A stretch of DNA of 22,561 nucleotides from JBFHKO01 sp041595355 (GTDB lineage: Bacteria; Pseudomonadota; Gammaproteobacteria; Enterobacterales; Aeromonadaceae), in the NCBI GenBank assembly GCA_041595355.1, contig JBFHKO010000015.1, positions 1-22,561 on the forward strand, in the 5' to 3' direction. Positions 12,908 to 22,561 of this stretch are shown in pieces. The notes below the pieces were generated by a model that was not told where the DNA came from, did not search any database, and saw nothing but the letters and a program-made list of their open reading frames with translations. Position 1 is the first letter of the stretch; every line of letters starts with the position of its first letter. The position numbers were made by a program, and so were the translations under genes.

Positions 12908-15145
12908 ATGACAACCGAATCCGTCAACCTGGCAATGTCCGGCAGCGTCAAAAGGCGCGCCAAGGATAAACTTGCCAGTATGGGCGTCACCGCCGGGGGA
13001 ATCCTGGTACTGGTGGCGCTGCTGCTGATCTTCTTCTATCTGCTGATGGTGGTGAAACCCATCTTCAAGGGGGCCGAAATCGAGCCTCTCAGCCAGACCA
13101 CAGTGCCGGTCAAGGGACAGGTGGCGCTGCTGGGCGTGGGTGAACAGAACCAGATCGGCTACCGCTTCAGCCGTGAAGGCCAGGTGGAGTTCTTCTCCCT
13201 GGATGCCGAATCGGGTTACCCGGTGGGGCATCTGCTGCTCAGCCAGCAGGTCCCGGGCCAGGTGACCAGTGTCACCACCACGGCACTCGGCAAGCGCCAA
13301 GTGATCTATGGTCTCGCCGATGGTACCGCCATGCTGCTGGAGCCGGACTTTCGGGTGACCTATCCCGATGACAAGCGGCATACCGAGGCGCTGCTCAAAT
13401 ACCCTCAGGGTGAAGAGCCCATCGAGCTGGATGCCCAGGGCCGCGCCATCATACAGCTGGCCTATGAGGCCACCTCCGACAAGCGCATCTTTGCCGCCAC
13501 CACCGAAGATGGCATGACCCAGCTCATCGTCCAGAGCGGTGAGGAGAACTTCCTGACCGCCGAGGTGGAGTGGGCCAGTGAGACCTACGCCCTGCCGAAC
13601 GTGGGTGGCAAGGTCGATCAGTTGCTGCTGACACCGGATCTGCGCTTCCTGCTGGTGCGGGTGGGTAATCTGCTGTCGGTGTATGACATCAAGTACCCGG
13701 ACAACATCCAGTTGCGCTCCGCCATCCAGGTCAATGCCAAGGGGGCCAATGTCACCCGCATCTCCCTGCTGAGCGGGGCCTCGTCGCTGCTGGTGGCCAA
13801 TGACAATGGCGTGGTCTCCCAGTGGTTCGAAGTGCTGCGTGACGGTCAGCGCGAATTCACCGAGATACGCCAGTTCAAGGCCCAGGGCGGTGTGCGGCAG
13901 ATCAGTGCGGAAAAGAGCCGCAAGGGCTTCGTGACCCTCTCTGCCGACAACCAGATCGATCTGTTCCACACCACCGGCAACACGCGCCTGCTCTCCACCT
14001 CGCTGGGAGAGGGACACATCGATGCCATGGTGCTCTCGCCGCGCAACAATGCGCTGCTGGTGGAACGCGGCGATCATTTCGATTTCTACCATGTCGAGAA
14101 CGAGCACCCGGAAGTCACCTGGAGCGCGCTCTGGAACAAGGTCTGGTACGAAAGCTATCCCGAGCCCCAGTTCGTCTGGCAGTCCACTTCGGCGTCCGAT
14201 GACTTCGAAGCCAAGCTGAGCCTGGTGCCCCTGGCCTTCGGTACCCTCAAGGCCGCCTTCTACGCCATGCTGTTCGCCGTGCCCATCGCCCTGGCCGGTG
14301 CCATCTATGCCGGCTACTTCATGTCGGCCGGCATGCGCAAGTTCGTCAAGCCGACCGTGGAGATCATGGCCGCGCTGCCCACCGTCATCCTGGGTTTCCT
14401 GGCCGGTCTGTGGCTGGCTCCCTTCATCGAGCAGCACCTGCCCGGCATCGCCCTGTTGCTGGTGATGCTGCCGCTCTCCATGCTGCTGACGGCCTTTGTC
14501 TGGTCCAAGAGCCCGGCCCGCATCAAGGCCTGGCTGCCGGACGGCTGGCAGGCGCTGATACTGGTGCCGGTGGTGGTGCTGGTGGGCTATGCCTGTTTCA
14601 GCCTGAGCCCGCTGATAGAGACCTGGTTGCTGGGCGGCAGTTCGCGTGCCTACCTTACCAATGAGCTGGGTATCCGCTTCGACCAGCGCAACTCGCTGGT
14701 GGTGGGCATCGCCATGGGCTTTGCGGTGATCCCGACCATCTTCTCCATTGCCGAAGATGCGGTCTTCTCGGTGCCCAAGCACCTGACCCAGGGCTCCCTG
14801 GCGCTCGGCGCCACGCCCTGGCAGACCCTGAGCCGGGTGGTGATCCTGACGGCCAGTCCGGGTATCTTCTCCGCCGTCATGATGGGGCTGGGACGTGCCG
14901 TGGGCGAGACCATGATCGTGCTGATGGCCACCGGCAACACCCCGGTCATGAACATGAGCATCTTCCAGGGGCTGCGTACCCTGGCCGCCAACATCGCGGT
15001 GGAGATGCCGGAATCCGAAGTGGGCAGCTCCCACTACCGGGTGCTGTTCCTGGCGGCCTTCGTGCTGTTTGTGTTCACCTTTGTATTCAACAGCGTGGCT
15101 GAATATGTGCGTGAACGCCTGCGCGACAAATACAGCTCTCTGTAA
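12908..15145 (+). CDS. pstC: Phosphate ABC transporter permease PstC, long form with periplasmic domain
   Basis: This 745-residue protein is more than twice the E. coli PstC length (319). Residues 27-49 are a membrane helix, and about 55-425 form a soluble, presumably periplasmic domain with repeated short beta-rich units such as LLLTPDLRFLLVRVGNLLSVYD, SSLLVANDNGVVSQW and MVLSPRNNALLVERGDHFDFY (given in part), suggesting a WD40-like beta-propeller. About 440-745 is a binding-protein-dependent permease domain with several helices and the EAA loop GSLALGATPWQTLSRVV that docks to the ATPase. ATG at 12908 is preferred over TTG at 12905 because GAGGT ends 5 nt before it. It is first in the pstC-pstA-pstB-phoU operon behind the Pho box. 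Long PstC proteins are known in other marine and aquatic gammaproteobacteria; the role of the extra domain is unknown to me. Confidence 0.9.
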   Translation: MTTESVNLAMSGSVKRRAKDKLASMGVTAGGILVLVALLLIFFYLLMVVKPIFKGAEIEPLSQTTVPVKGQVALLGVGEQNQIGYRFSREGQVEFFSLDAESGYPVGHLLLSQQVPGQVTSVTTTALGKRQVIYGLADGTAMLLEPDFRVTYPDDKRHTEALLKYPQGEEPIELDAQGRAIIQLAYEATSDKRIFAATTEDGMTQLIVQSGEENFLTAEVEWASETYALPNVGGKVDQLLLTPDLRFLLVRVGNLLSVYDIKYPDNIQLRSAIQVNAKGANVTRISLLSGASSLLVANDNGVVSQWFEVLRDGQREFTEIRQFKAQGGVRQISAEKSRKGFVTLSADNQIDLFHTTGNTRLLSTSLGEGHIDAMVLSPRNNALLVERGDHFDFYHVENEHPEVTWSALWNKVWYESYPEPQFVWQSTSASDDFEAKLSLVPLAFGTLKAAFYAMLFAVPIALAGAIYAGYFMSAGMRKFVKPTVEIMAALPTVILGFLAGLWLAPFIEQHLPGIALLLVMLPLSMLLTAFVWSKSPARIKAWLPDGWQALILVPVVVLVGYACFSLSPLIETWLLGGSSRAYLTNELGIRFDQRNSLVVGIAMGFAVIPTIFSIAEDAVFSVPKHLTQGSLALGATPWQTLSRVVILTASPGIFSAVMMGLGRAVGETMIVLMATGNTPVMNMSIFQGLRTLAANIAVEMPESEVGSSHYRVLFLAAFVLFVFTFVFNSVAEYVRERLRDKYSSL

Positions 15146-15168
15146 CCCGAGCAAGGAATTGAACGACA

Positions 15169-16815
15169 ATGGGTAAATGGTTTAAATCAGGTGCACCCTG
15201 GATCTGGATAACTGGCGGGGCGGTCAGCATGAGCCTGGTCGCGGTGGTCGGTCTGCTGCTGCTGATCGGCTGGCGCGGGCTGGTCTACTTCTGGCCGCAC
15301 ACCATCTATGAGTGGGAGGTCGAGCAAAACGGCCAACGCCAGCGGGTGATCGGGGAGCTGTATGAAAGCGAGCAGGTACCCACCGCCCAGCTGCGCAGCT
15401 CCGGCCTCGAGCTTGCCGGTTTCGACAAGGAGATGATCCACCGTTACCTGGTGAAGACGGGTAACCGCGAGTTCGTCTCCCTCGACTTCCGCTGGCTGCT
15501 GGAGACCGATATTGTCACCCGCACGGCCGACAAGGAGCTGGCGGTACTGGAGCGCAGTACCAACGGCAACTTCTATGGCTATGTGCAGCGGGTGCTGGAG
15601 CAGGGCGAGCCGGTGGCGGGCGATCTGCACAGCCAGTTGCAGGCGCGTCTGCAGCGGGTAACCGAGCTGAATGACCAGGCCAAGAGCCTGCAGACCGGTG
15701 CCATCGGTGCCATCAACTACCAGCTGGAAAAGCTGCGTCTCAAGGAGCGCAAGCTGGAGTTGGACTCCGCCTTGACCGATGAAGCCAAGGCCGAGCTGGC
15801 ACAGGCGCGCCAGCAGCTGAACCAGGAGTATCTGGTGCTTGAGCAGGAACTGTTCGCGTTGCGTGAGCAGGCCATGCGCGACAGCCTGGTGGTGAAGGAC
15901 ATGCGCGGCCAGGAGGTGACCCTGTCACTGGCCAACGTGCTGGACGTCACCTGGCCCAACGCTCTGAGCCTGCCGGGCAAGATTGGTCACTGGTTCCATC
16001 AGATTGGCAAGTTTGTCAGCGGCGATCCCCGTGAGGCCAACACCGAAGGGGGCGTGTTCCCCGCCATCTTCGGCACCGTCTTCATGGTGCTGCTGATGAC
16101 GGTCATCGTGACCCCGCTGGGGGTGGTGGCCGCCGTCTACCTGCATGAGTATGCCGGCAAGAACCTGCTGACCAAGATCATCCGCATTGCGGTGATCAAC
16201 CTGGCCGGCGTGCCGTCCATCGTTTACGGCGTCTTTGGTCTGGGCTTCTTCGTCTATGTGCTGGGCGGCTCCCTGGACAAGCTCTTCTATCCCGAGGCGC
16301 TGCCGAACCCCACCTTCGGTACCCCGGGTGTCATCTGGGCGGCTTTGACCCTGGCCATCCTGACCCTGCCGGTGGTGATCGTCTCCACCGAGGAGGGGCT
16401 GGCGCGCATCCCGAGCGCCGTCCGTCACGGCTCGCTGGCGCTGGGTGCCACCAAGGCCGAGACCCTGTGGCGTATCGTGCTGCCCATGGCGAGCCCTGCC
16501 ATCATGACCGGCCTCATCCTGGCCATCGCCCGGGCGGCCGGCGAAGTGGCGCCGCTGATGCTGGTGGGGGCGGTCAAGCTGGCACCCACCCTGCCGCTGG
16601 ATGGCAACTTCCCCTACTTCCATGTGGAACGCAAGTTCATGCATCTGGGCTTCCATATCTTCGACGTCGGCTTCCAGAGCCCCAATGTCGAGGCCGCGCG
16701 CCCGCTGGTGTATGCCACATCGTTCCTGCTGGTCACGGTGATCGTCGGTCTGAACCTGGCCGCCATCAGCATCCGTAACCATTTGCGTGAAAAATACCGG
16801 TCGCTGGACAACTAA
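15169..16815 (+). CDS. pstA: Phosphate ABC transporter permease PstA, long form
   Basis: The 548-residue protein is much longer than E. coli PstA (296). A helix at about 13-36 is followed by an extracytoplasmic region (about 40-290) whose central part (about 150-240) is rich in Leu, Glu, Lys, Arg and Gln (QLEKLRLKERKLELDSAL, LAQARQQLNQEYLVLEQEL) and probably forms a coiled coil. The permease domain (about 292-548) has GVFPAIFGTVFMVLLMTVIV, INLAGVPSIVYGVFGLGFF and the EAA loop GSLALGATKAETLWRIVLP (421-439). It pairs with PstC to form the phosphate channel in the inner membrane. AAGGAA precedes the ATG. The gap to pstC is 23 bp. The insert is at the same place as the one in PstC, which suggests that the two extra domains may touch outside the membrane. 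Confidence 0.92.
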   Translation: MGKWFKSGAPWIWITGGAVSMSLVAVVGLLLLIGWRGLVYFWPHTIYEWEVEQNGQRQRVIGELYESEQVPTAQLRSSGLELAGFDKEMIHRYLVKTGNREFVSLDFRWLLETDIVTRTADKELAVLERSTNGNFYGYVQRVLEQGEPVAGDLHSQLQARLQRVTELNDQAKSLQTGAIGAINYQLEKLRLKERKLELDSALTDEAKAELAQARQQLNQEYLVLEQELFALREQAMRDSLVVKDMRGQEVTLSLANVLDVTWPNALSLPGKIGHWFHQIGKFVSGDPREANTEGGVFPAIFGTVFMVLLMTVIVTPLGVVAAVYLHEYAGKNLLTKIIRIAVINLAGVPSIVYGVFGLGFFVYVLGGSLDKLFYPEALPNPTFGTPGVIWAALTLAILTLPVVIVSTEEGLARIPSAVRHGSLALGATKAETLWRIVLPMASPAIMTGLILAIARAAGEVAPLMLVGAVKLAPTLPLDGNFPYFHVERKFMHLGFHIFDVGFQSPNVEAARPLVYATSFLLVTVIVGLNLAAISIRNHLREKYRSLDN

Positions 16816-16843
16816 CCGGCCCTATTTTCGAATTGAGGTAACC

Positions 16844-17662
16844 ATGATCAACGTCACCCCAACCTTTAGCTCCAGCGATGTGCTTGACCTTGCCAACCTG
16901 CCAGCCGACAAGACGGCGCTGGAGGTCAAGGGTCTGGATCTGTTCTATGGCAGCAAGCAGGCGCTCTACAACGTCAACATGAAGATCCCCAAGGGGCAGG
17001 TCACCGCCTTCATCGGCCCGTCCGGCTGCGGCAAGTCCACCCTGCTGCGCTGCATCAACCGCATGAACGATTTGGTGGACAGCTGTCACATCAAGGGCGA
17101 GATCTGCCTACACGGGCAGAATATCTATGCTAAGAGTGTCGATGTCGCGGCCCTGCGCCGGCAGGTGGGCATGGTATTCCAGCGCCCGAACCCGTTCCCC
17201 AAGTCCATCTACGAGAACGTGGTCTATGGCCTGCGCCTGCAGGGCATCAACGAGCGGCGCGTGCTCGACGAGGCGGTGGAGCGCAGCCTGCGTGGTGCCG
17301 CCCTGTGGGAAGAGGTCAAGGACCGTCTGCATGAAAATGCCTTCGGGCTGTCCGGTGGTCAGCAGCAGCGTCTGGTGATCGCCCGGGCCATCGCCATCGA
17401 GCCGGAGGTATTGCTGCTGGATGAGCCGACCTCGGCGCTGGATCCCATCTCGACCCTGACCATCGAAGAGCTGATCAACACCCTCAAGAGCAAATATACG
17501 GTGGTGATCGTTACCCACAACATGCAGCAGGCGGCGCGGGTCTCCGATCAGACGGCCTTCATGTACATGGGCGAGATGGTTGAATATGCCGACACCAACA
17601 GTATCTTTACCAAGCCGAAGATGAAGAAGACCGAAGATTACATCACCGGCCGCTACGGTTAA
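16844..17662 (+). CDS. pstB: Phosphate ABC transporter ATP-binding protein PstB
   Basis: This 272-residue ABC ATPase energises phosphate import by PstC/PstA. All motifs are intact: Walker A GPSGCGKS (58-65), Q-loop VFQRPNPFP (Q113), signature LSGGQQQR (169-176), Walker B LLLDEP (190-195) and switch histidine in VTHNM (H225). INRMNDL and the C-terminal KKTEDYITGRYG are typical of PstB. I chose ATG at 16844, with GAGG 5 nt before it and 28 bp after the pstA stop; a longer frame from 16787 would overlap pstA and adds 19 residues unlike the family. The first 20 residues are a short non-conserved extension. Confidence 0.96.
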   Translation: MINVTPTFSSSDVLDLANLPADKTALEVKGLDLFYGSKQALYNVNMKIPKGQVTAFIGPSGCGKSTLLRCINRMNDLVDSCHIKGEICLHGQNIYAKSVDVAALRRQVGMVFQRPNPFPKSIYENVVYGLRLQGINERRVLDEAVERSLRGAALWEEVKDRLHENAFGLSGGQQQRLVIARAIAIEPEVLLLDEPTSALDPISTLTIEELINTLKSKYTVVIVTHNMQQAARVSDQTAFMYMGEMVEYADTNSIFTKPKMKKTEDYITGRYG

Positions 17663-17688
17663 GTCCGGGCCGGCAAGAGGATAAATAC

Positions 17689-18387
17689 ATGGACAATATG
17701 AATCTCAACAAGCACATCTCCGGTCAATTCAACAGCGAATTGGATACGGTACGCAACAATGTGCTGGCCATGGGCGGCCTGGTCGAACAGCAGCTGAACG
17801 ATGCCCTGGTTTCTATTCACGATCAGGACATGGAGCTGGCGCGGCGCATCGTGGAGACCGATCTGCAGGTCAACTCCATGGAGATCGCCATCGACGAGGA
17901 GTGCACCCGCATCATCGCCAAGCGTCAGCCGGCGGCGACCGATCTGCGTCTTATCCTGATGATCTCCAAGACGGTGACCGATCTGGAGCGCATGGGGGAT
18001 GTCGCCGATCGCCTGGCACGCATGGTGCTGAACAACGTCGAGCGTCCCAAGGCACCGCTGGTCTCCCTGGAGAGCATGGGCCGCCTGGCCATCAAGATGC
18101 TGCACGATGCGCTGGATGCCTTCGCGCGCATGGATGTGGAAGCGGCGATCCAGCTCTACCACGAAGATGACAAGATTGACCGTCAGTACGAGTCCATCAT
18201 CCGCGAGCTGATGACCTACATGATGGAAGATCCGCGCACCATTCCCCAGGTGCTGGAGGTGCTCTGGGCCGCCCGCGCCCTGGAGCGCATCGGTGACCGC
18301 TGCCAGCATATCAGCGACTACATCATCTACTGCGTCAAGGGCAAGGATGTGCGGCACACCAAGATCTCCGATCTGGACTCGCTGTAA
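17689..18387 (+). CDS. phoU: Phosphate signalling protein PhoU
   Basis: The 232-residue helical protein has the two-fold PhoU repeat: each three-helix bundle carries the metal-binding E/DxxxD pattern, TDLERMGDVADRLAR in the first half and RALERIGDRCQHISDYI in the second. PhoU connects the Pst transporter with the PhoR kinase and shuts down the Pho regulon when phosphate is plentiful; it also limits toxic over-uptake. It is the last gene of the operon, 26 bp after pstB, with AAGAGGAT before the ATG. A strong terminator follows. Length agrees with E. coli PhoU (241). phoB and phoR must be elsewhere in the genome. Confidence 0.96.
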   Translation: MDNMNLNKHISGQFNSELDTVRNNVLAMGGLVEQQLNDALVSIHDQDMELARRIVETDLQVNSMEIAIDEECTRIIAKRQPAATDLRLILMISKTVTDLERMGDVADRLARMVLNNVERPKAPLVSLESMGRLAIKMLHDALDAFARMDVEAAIQLYHEDDKIDRQYESIIRELMTYMMEDPRTIPQVLEVLWAARALERIGDRCQHISDYIIYCVKGKDVRHTKISDLDSL

Positions 18388-18415
18388 CCATCGTCTGTCC
18401 GCATGCCGGGACAAC

Positions 18416-18448
18416 AAGCGGGCCGTCATTGACGGCCCGCTTTGTTTT
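18416..18448 (+). terminator. Intrinsic terminator of the pst-phoU operon
   Basis: AAGCGGGCCGTC (18416-18427) pairs perfectly with GACGGCCCGCTT (18431-18442) around an ATT loop, and TTTGTTTT follows (18441-18448). It is the only textbook Rho-independent terminator that I find in the window. Confidence 0.95.
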
Positions 18449-18562
18449 GCGCGCGCCTGAGCATGCCAAGCCCCTCCAGCGGGCGGGCGGATCACGCCGC
18501 CGGCGGGATCAGGGCCGTCCGGGCGGCAGCCAGGATCTGGCGGGTCAGGCCAGCGATGAGCG

Positions 18563-18805
18563 ATGATGCCGAGCGTGCATGGTGCCAGTGCAGGGGCACA
18601 TCCAGCGGCGTGTCCGGTGAAGGCAGCCAGTGCCTGCATGCCCCAGGTAGCAAAACTGTCGGCATTCACCGCCATCGCTAGCGTCACCCTGATGCTGCCC
18701 TGGTTTGCCAGGCCGCGTGCCTGGCAGATCCTGGATCGGCTCGTTGGCATCACCATGTGGGTTCTTTCCGTCTCGCTGGCCCGCTATGTCATCAATGGCA
18801 TCTGA
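18563..18805 (+). pseudogene. Degraded C-terminal remnant of a LysE/ArgO-type exporter
   Basis: The open frame up to TGA at 18803-18805 encodes a tail PWFARPRAWQILDRLVGITM-W plus a further hydrophobic segment, VLSVSLARYVI. This resembles the last membrane helix of the LysE/ArgO amino-acid exporter family; compared with E. coli ArgO as I recall it, LVVGCVMW corresponds to RLVGITMW and ALQLAR to SVSLAR with the same spacing. Only about 45 residues look related, against about 200 for a complete protein, and the frame upstream loses similarity and meets a stop at 18557. No start or ribosome binding site is convincing. It overlaps the 3' end of the convergent cyclase gene by 22 bp. The rest of the gap from 18449 to 18562 shows nothing. 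Confidence 0.4.
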
Positions 18806-19737
18806 GGCCGGGCGTCCGGGTGCGGCGCGCACAGCAGCCGATCCCGCCCCTGCGACTTGGCTGCCAGCAGCAGGCTGTCTGCAGCGCGCAGCAGCGCCTC
18901 GGGCGGCTGGCCCTGGGCGGGGAGCTGCTCGGCCAGACCGATGCTGGCGGTCAGGCCGGGGCCGACGGACGAGTCCTGATTGGGGATCCCGAGTGCGCGT
19001 ATGGCCTCCATCAGCCGCATCATGATGCGCCGCGCCTGCGCGAGGGGGGTGTTGCCGAATACCAGCACAAACTCCTCGCCGCCATAACGGGCGCAGAGAT
19101 CACCGGGCCGTTTGACGAATTGACTCAGCAGGGCACCGATTTTGACCAGGCACTCATCGCCGACCGGGTGACCGTAGCGGTCGTTCAATTGCTTGAAGTG
19201 ATCCAGATCCAGCAGCGCCAGGCTGATGGGCTGCTGCAGACGGGCGCAGCGGCGCCACTCCGCCTGCAAAAATTCATCGAAATGGCGTCGATTGGCGATC
19301 TGGGTCAGACCGTCGATACGCGACAGCTGCAGGGCGGCCTCTTCGGCCAGTTTGCGTTCGGTGATGTTTTGATGGCAGATGACATAGGCGTCGCGCTCGG
19401 CTTGCCGCAACGGCGTGACGCGCATCATGAACCAGCGCTGTTCATCGGGGCTATGACAGGGGTATTCGAGGTAAAAGAGATCCCGCTGCCGGCTGATGAC
19501 CTGCCGGATCCCCGTTGCGGCCTGTTCGGCAAAGGCTTCGCCCAGGGCGGCCGACTCGGCACAGACGTCGAGGTAATTGACACCCTGCCACCCACTGTCC
19601 AGGGGATACGCATTGTTGCGGCCAAAGGCCACCCAGGATTCGTTGACGAACTGGATGGTGCCGTCCGAGTCAATTACCACGATATGCTCGGTGATGGCGT
19701 CGATGACCCCTTTCAGAAAGGCGTAGGATTGAGGCAT
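18784..19737 (-). CDS. PAS-GGDEF diguanylate cyclase
   Basis: The 317-residue protein has a PAS sensor domain (about 8-127; IVVIDSDGTIQFVNESW and the closing VICHQNITERKLAEE) and a GGDEF domain (about 138-305). The active site is GGEEF (219-223), with the metal-binding LLDLDHFKQLND (175-186). The product-inhibition site RPGD (210-213) lies exactly five residues before GGEEF, so feedback control by c-di-GMP is likely. It makes c-di-GMP from two GTP. No membrane helix or signal peptide is seen, so it should be cytoplasmic. The ligand of the PAS domain is unknown. It starts 35 bp after ygjP on the same strand and may be cotranscribed; AGGGAT is about 10 nt before the ATG. Confidence 0.93.
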   Translation of the reverse strand: MPQSYAFLKGVIDAITEHIVVIDSDGTIQFVNESWVAFGRNNAYPLDSGWQGVNYLDVCAESAALGEAFAEQAATGIRQVISRQRDLFYLEYPCHSPDEQRWFMMRVTPLRQAERDAYVICHQNITERKLAEEAALQLSRIDGLTQIANRRHFDEFLQAEWRRCARLQQPISLALLDLDHFKQLNDRYGHPVGDECLVKIGALLSQFVKRPGDLCARYGGEEFVLVFGNTPLAQARRIMMRLMEAIRALGIPNQDSSVGPGLTASIGLAEQLPAQGQPPEALLRAADSLLLAAKSQGRDRLLCAPHPDARPQMPLMT

Positions 19738-19772
19738 GAGATCAGATCCCTATTGTTGCGGCAGGCGCGGAC

Positions 19773-20273
19773 TCAGCGGCCCTCAAGGCGTTCCTGATGG
19801 GTCAGGTAGAGGCGCAGATCGAACTCCAGCTGGTGGTAGTCCGGCTCCATGTGCTGGCACAACTGGTAGAAGGCCTTGTTGTGCTCCTTCTCCCGCAGGT
19901 GCGCCAGTTCGTGGACCACTATCATGCGCAGGAAGGGGGCCGGTGCCGTTTTGAACAGGGAGGCTATCTGGATCTCGGCCTTGGCCTTGAGACGGTTGCC
20001 CTGGACCCGGGCGATGGCGGTGTGCAGCCCCAGGGCCTGATGCACCAGGTTGAGACGCTTGTCATACACCACCTTGCTGAGCGGCGGCGAGCTGCGCAGG
20101 TAGCGATTCTTCAGCGCCTGGGTGTAGCCATAGAGCGCCTTGTCGCTGTTGATGTCATGGGCGTCGGGGTAGCGGCTCTCCAGCCAGCGGCCCAGCTGCT
20201 GCTGCGCGATCAGCTGGCGCACCTGTGCCAGCAGCGGCTCGGGGTACCCCGTCAGGTAGTGCAGTTCCGGCAT
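19773..20273 (-). CDS. ygjP: YgjP-family putative zinc metallohydrolase
   Basis: The 166-residue protein contains a zinc-binding motif HELAH (121-125) followed by REKEHNKAFYQLC, with H131 as a likely third ligand. This is the M48-like/DUF45 metallopeptidase pattern. Nearly the entire protein follows E. coli YgjP (about 167 residues) as I recall it, including YPDAHD, DKALYGYTQALKN and ALGLHTAIARVQGN. The substrate is not known. There is no signal peptide. The ATG at 20273 gives the usual N-terminus; the ribosome binding site is weak. It is divergent from ygiQ and sits ahead of the diguanylate cyclase gene. Confidence 0.9.
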   Translation of the reverse strand: MPELHYLTGYPEPLLAQVRQLIAQQQLGRWLESRYPDAHDINSDKALYGYTQALKNRYLRSSPPLSKVVYDKRLNLVHQALGLHTAIARVQGNRLKAKAEIQIASLFKTAPAPFLRMIVVHELAHLREKEHNKAFYQLCQHMEPDYHQLEFDLRLYLTHQERLEGR

Positions 20274-20312
20274 GGCGTTATGGTCTCGTCAGGCCCCCTG
20301 TTGGGCGGCCTC

Positions 20313-20318
20313 ATTATA
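20313..20318 (-). promoter_or_regulatory. -10 element of ygjP
   Basis: ATTATA on the plus strand is a perfect TATAAT on the minus strand, about 40 bp before the ygjP start. The best -35 candidate, TTCCCT 18 bp further upstream, is poor. Confidence 0.45.
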
Positions 20319-20397
20319 AGGAGATGTGCCTGCAGGAGGGAAGCAGGCCCGAACGACTGCTCATAAAATAACCGTCGCCAACAATTTGGTCACAAGT

Positions 20398-20403
20398 TAT
20401 AAT
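20398..20403 (+). promoter_or_regulatory. -10 element of ygiQ
   Basis: A perfect TATAAT, 32 bp before the ygiQ start, has no clear -35 (TCGCCA at 17 bp spacing). The 162-bp gap between ygjP and ygiQ thus holds two divergent -10 elements about 80 bp apart. Confidence 0.45.
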
Positions 20404-20435
20404 CCGCAGCCATTTTTATTGTCAGATGTGCCTTC

Positions 20436-22561
<2,126 letters not shown>

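Noticed and set aside
12902..15169. 755-codon minus-strand open frame opposite pstC
   Set aside because: Its composition (His, Gln, Gly and Asp runs) is typical of an antisense shadow, and pstC is well supported on the plus strand.
16787..16843. Longer start for pstB inside pstA
   Set aside because: The extra 19 residues do not resemble PstB, whereas ATG 16844 has a good ribosome binding site.

Overview
The window reads as a chromosomal stretch of a GC-rich gammaproteobacterium. Gene content, protein similarity to E. coli counterparts recalled from memory, and the order polA - engB - cytochrome c4 - yihI - hemN suggest the Aeromonadaceae (Aeromonas, Oceanimonas or Zobellella-like). This placement is an inference; no database search was run.

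Layout. Bases 1-353 hold the 5' part of a crcB/fluC fluoride channel gene on the minus strand. A gap of about 950 bp follows, with no convincing gene but with promoter-like and DnaA-box-like sites ahead of polA. Bases 1308-8000 are core housekeeping: polA (DNA polymerase I), engB/yihA (ribosome-assembly GTPase, minus), a di-haem cytochrome c4, a small DUF1418-like membrane protein (minus), yihI (activator of the Der GTPase) and hemN (oxygen-independent coproporphyrinogen III oxidase). A complete IS481-family insertion sequence (7998-9024) sits exactly between hemN and ppx. Bases 9025-12589 (minus) are ppx and ppk, the exopolyphosphatase and polyphosphate kinase pair. Divergent from them, bases 12908-18387 (plus) are pstC-pstA-pstB-phoU behind a good Pho box, ending in a textbook terminator. 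After a degraded LysE/ArgO-type remnant come a PAS-GGDEF diguanylate cyclase and ygjP (both minus). Last is the start of ygiQ (plus), which runs off the window.

How the genes work together. The middle of the window is a phosphate module: Pst permease, ATPase and PhoU import and sense phosphate, while Ppk and Ppx make and break polyphosphate from the opposite strand of the same intergenic region. No pstS, phoB or phoR is present here. PstC and PstA are both much longer than the E. coli proteins. PstC carries a large extracytoplasmic domain that looks like a beta-propeller, and PstA carries a charged, probably coiled-coil insert.

The most interesting structure is the IS481-type element. It has inserted in a CTAG that held the stop codons of both convergent genes, hemN and ppx. 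The 4-bp duplication restores both stops, and the right-hand copy also supplies the stop codon of the transposase, which has none of its own. The GTG start of the transposase lies in a 14-bp perfect inverted repeat with the inner part of the left terminal repeat. Read-through RNA could therefore fold the start codon shut. I did not find a wholly new defence or metabolic system in this window.
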